NCBI GenBank assembly: GCA_019637225.1
Contig: JAHBWC010000058.1
Span: forward strand, 1-55,121
DNA: 55,121 nt
Source: Labilithrix sp.
GTDB lineage: Bacteria; Myxococcota_A; Polyangia; Polyangiales; Polyangiaceae
Direction: 5' to 3'
This document shows positions 53,239-55,121 of the stretch, one piece after another (positions within the stretch are counted from its first letter, which is position 1; the number at the start of each line of letters is the position of its first letter). Under the pieces are notes generated by a model that did no database searches, had not been told where the DNA came from, and saw only the letters and a program-made list of their open reading frames with translations. A program made the position numbers and the translations under genes.

Positions 53239-53444
53239 GGGCACCTTGCGGGCCGCGGCGGCGTGATCACGCCGCGGCGAGATCGCCGGAATGGCCGGCG
53301 ATCCTCGACGTCTTCAACGCGAGCGAGCATCTGGCCGCGGCCATCGCCGCCGTCACGGGCGACGGCGACGAGGCACGATTTCGAGGCGGCGCGCGAGCGC
53401 CGCCTCGTCGAGGACGATGGTGTCGACGCGGTGAGTGGCGCTTG
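53239..53444. other. 206-base gap with a perfect palindrome
   Basis: No gene was seen. The palindrome gcggcgtgatcacgccgc (53258-53275, 18/18 symmetric) lies 20 bases after the regulator stop. It could be a T-less terminator hairpin shared with the convergent lipoprotein gene, or a binding site. Confidence 0.45.
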
Positions 53445-54311
53445 TCAGCGCCAGCCCCCCTCCGAGAAGATCGCGCCGCGTTCCTCCTCGGAGAGCACGC
53501 GGTCGTACACGCGCACGTCGTCGATGGCGCCGGTAAACGGCTCGGGGTCGTGATCCAGCGGCGAGCGTCCGATGACCAGCTCGTTCGTCGTCGTGTCGAG
53601 CTCGACGTCACCGGATACGCTGTAGAAGGCGTCGACGTAGACGGTAACCGTCTTGCCGTCGAACACGGTGACCATGTTGTGCCAGGCGTCGTCCGTCACG
53701 TAGCGCGTTCCCGGAAGGTCCGCCCACTGGCCAACGAAGTAGTCGGTGGTGTCGAGCACGAGGAGCCCGAAGCGCTTGGCGACGTCGTTGGAGCCCCAGT
53801 TGACGATGCCACCAGCGATTGGGTACGTCGCTGACGTTCGGAACCACGCGGACACCGTGCGCGGCGCCGCCCCCATGGGGAGGAGACCGTGGTCCGAGAC
53901 GATCATGTAGTTGTCCTCGCTGCCGTCGAACCAGGCGGCGCGGTCGGGGTTGCCGAAGCGGTCCGGCACGCGGAAGACGTCACCGACGATGGTCGCGTTC
54001 TTTCGGTTGCCCGAGAGATCGATGCCGTCGCCGCGGTAGCGCGCGACCAACCCGTTCTTTGCGGCCTCAGAGGCGGAAGCGCCGGTCTCGCCCTTCGCGC
54101 CCGTGTCGCCCTTTGCGCCTCCGTCCCCCTTCGCCCCTGCTTCACCCTTCGCGCCCGACGGCCCTGCGGAGCCGCTCGCCCCGTCGTGCCCCGGCTCGCC
54201 CGGACGTCCAGCCTCGCCGACCAGGCCGTTTCCGGTGGAACAGGCCGCGAGCACCAAGAGCGAAAGCGTGGCCAGGGCGAAGCCGCCCGACCTGTAGATC
54301 GTCTCGTTCAT
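53445..54311 (-). CDS. Collagen-like and LamG-like domain lipoprotein
   Basis: 288 residues with ribosome site GGAGAACG before the ATG and lipobox L-V-L-A-A-C. Residues 30-77 are G-X-Y triplets (G-E-P-G-H-D-G, G-A-K-G-D-T-G-A-K-G-E-T-G), i.e. a bacterial collagen-like stretch. It is followed by a LamG/concanavalin-A-like jelly-roll domain (about 90-280): L-V-A-R-Y-R-G-D-G-I-D-L-S-G-N, A-W-F-D-G, W-F-R-T-S and F-T-G-A-I-D-D-V-R-V-Y-D-R-V-L-S-E-E-E. The layout suggests a surface-exposed stalk presenting a carbohydrate- or protein-binding head. Confidence 0.88.
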   Translation of the reverse strand: MNETIYRSGGFALATLSLLVLAACSTGNGLVGEAGRPGEPGHDGASGSAGPSGAKGEAGAKGDGGAKGDTGAKGETGASASEAAKNGLVARYRGDGIDLSGNRKNATIVGDVFRVPDRFGNPDRAAWFDGSEDNYMIVSDHGLLPMGAAPRTVSAWFRTSATYPIAGGIVNWGSNDVAKRFGLLVLDTTDYFVGQWADLPGTRYVTDDAWHNMVTVFDGKTVTVYVDAFYSVSGDVELDTTTNELVIGRSPLDHDPEPFTGAIDDVRVYDRVLSEEERGAIFSEGGWR

Positions 54312-54556
54312 CGTTCTCCGTCCTCCGCGATAGGTCTCTCGTTACCAACGGCGTGCACCGCCGCTCGATAAGCCCGGCGACCGAGAATGGAGACCTGCCC
54401 CCGCGGTGTCGCTCATGACGCGCAATGCATGCGGGCGACAGGTCGGGAGCTTCAGAGGCGCACTCGATGACCACGGAGGACCTCGCGCAGGACACCGACA
54501 TCCACGCCGCGCTCGAGTCGCTCTCCGATCCGGGGATCGCGTCTGCCTACCGACGG

Positions 54557-55078
54557 TCAGGCGACGCGATAGCGGCTCTGAACGAGGCCGGAGGGGAACG
54601 GACGGCTCTCCTCGAGGACGAGATCGTGGTGCGGGAGGGCGTCGCCGAAGAGACGGATGCCGCGGCCGAGGATCACCGGGATGACGGAAATCGTGAGGTC
54701 ATCCACGAGCTTCGCCTCGAGGAACGAGCGGATGACGGCCGCGCCGTCGATGTACGCGCGCTCCACGCCCTGGACGCGGAGCTCGGCGACGACCTCGGTG
54801 GGGGAGCCAGCGAAGAGCTCGGCGCCGTGGCGCATGTCGCTCCCTTTCAAGGAGCTCGACAGCACCCACACGCGCGTCCCCTCATACCGCCACTCCGGAA
54901 AGCCGAGCACGACCTCGTAGGAGCGGCGACCCATCACGAGGACGTCGACGGTGTCGATGAAGGCCTTGTAGCCGTAGTCCTCGCCCGGCCTCTCGACGGA
55001 GGCGAGCCAGTCGAGCTCGTCGTTCGGGCCAGCGACGAAGCCGTCAACACTCGTGGCGATGTAAACAGAGCAGCGCAT
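54557..55078 (-). CDS. Dihydrofolate-reductase-like (RibD C-terminal domain) protein
   Basis: 173 residues from ATG 55078. Features of the RibD_C/DHFR-like family: S-V-Y-I-A-T-S-V-D-G-F-V-A, D-V-L-V-M-G-R-R-S-Y-E, L-R-V-Q-G-V-E-R-A-Y-I-D-G, and V-I-P-V-I-L-G-R-G-I-R-L-F near the C-terminus. Stand-alone members are NADPH-dependent reductases of pterin- or pyrimidine-like substrates, but actual substrates are usually unknown. They are often paired with a small regulator gene, which fits the divergent gene starting at 55107. An inverted repeat lies between the two starts. Confidence 0.9.
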   Translation of the reverse strand: MRCSVYIATSVDGFVAGPNDELDWLASVERPGEDYGYKAFIDTVDVLVMGRRSYEVVLGFPEWRYEGTRVWVLSSSLKGSDMRHGAELFAGSPTEVVAELRVQGVERAYIDGAAVIRSFLEAKLVDDLTISVIPVILGRGIRLFGDALPHHDLVLEESRPFPSGLVQSRYRVA

Positions 55079-55084
55079 AGTTAT

Positions 55085-55097
55085 TCTACGTTGTAGA
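55085..55097. promoter_or_regulatory. Palindrome between divergent genes, candidate operator
   Basis: tctac and gtaga arms around gtt, in a 28-base AT-rich gap between two divergent starts. TAGACT (55094-55099) ends 7 bases before the plus-strand ATG and could be its -10. Confidence 0.5.
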
Positions 55098-55106
55098 CTT
55101 ATCGGC

Positions 55107-55121
55107 ATGAAGGCGCAACCT
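55107..55121 (+). CDS. Start of a gene cut by the window end
   Basis: Only ATG AAG GCG CAA CCT (M-K-A-Q-P) is visible, so the product cannot be identified. Its position, divergent from the dihydrofolate-reductase-like gene across a palindrome, is typical of a small autoregulating transcription factor. Confidence 0.35.

Noticed and set aside
55085..55097. Assigning the palindrome to a named regulator family such as BlaI/MecI or PadR
   Set aside because: CTAC-N3-GTAG resembles several families' sites and only five residues of the divergent protein are visible.

Overview
The window comes from a high-GC, myxobacteria-like deltaproteobacterium (Polyangia type). This is inferred from roughly 70% GC, four Hanks-type Ser/Thr kinases, about a dozen lipoproteins many of which carry Ala-Asp-Ala-Gly 'DAG' spacers, an FGE-sulfatase-fold secreted protein, and no phage or IS sequences. 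About 40 genes are packed tightly on both strands. No rRNA, tRNA, CRISPR array or transposase was seen.

Layout. 1-6 kb: the 3' end of an esterase, a secreted SUMF1-fold protein, a PEP-synthase/rifampicin-phosphotransferase-like enzyme, an RluA-type pseudouridine synthase and a secreted protein of unknown function. 6.2-9.8 kb: two tandem paralogous transmembrane Ser/Thr kinases. 9.9-11.1 kb: a sugar-kinase-fold (ROK) protein that looks circularly permuted. 11.3-15.3 kb: a less GC-rich accessory block with a subtilase lipoprotein, two small Cys-rich lipoproteins and a divergent Cys-rich lipoprotein that is frameshifted. 15.3-27.9 kb: a long minus-strand run of UbiB-like kinase, beta-class DNA methyltransferase, lytic transglycosylase, DUF21/CBS protein, RND exporter and Mfd. 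28.1-34.2 kb: a Cys-rich lipoprotein coupled to a ferritin-like diiron protein, a kinase with a C-terminal membrane anchor, a YdeI-family protein coupled to a beta-lactamase-fold lipoprotein, and small lipoproteins. 34.4-39.7 kb: PriA, another kinase, a GNAT acetyltransferase and ComFC. 39.8-43.9 kb: a GYF-domain membrane protein, a Lys/Pro-rich lipoprotein, and a rhodanese-DUF2325 operon behind a strikingly AT-rich palindromic control region. 44-49 kb: a beta-helix lipoprotein and a TPR-gluzincin protein. 49-53.2 kb: a histidine kinase divergent from two coupled response regulators (HDOD, and degenerate HD-GYP). 53.4 kb to the end: a collagen-like/LamG lipoprotein and a dihydrofolate-reductase-like protein divergent from a gene cut by the window edge.

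How the genes may work together. The dominant theme is signalling coupled to the cell envelope. The two tandem kinases share a Cys-framed extracytoplasmic C-terminal tail, and they share a short K-T-[E/Q]-M-G motif with the GYF membrane protein 31 kb away, which makes that protein a candidate substrate or partner. The best candidates for undescribed systems are this kinase/GYF motif set, the rhodanese-DUF2325 operon with its inverted repeat over the start codon, the coupled diiron protein/Cys-rich lipoprotein pair, and the protease/Cys-rich lipoprotein block. All functional statements rest on reading motifs by eye; no database search was run.
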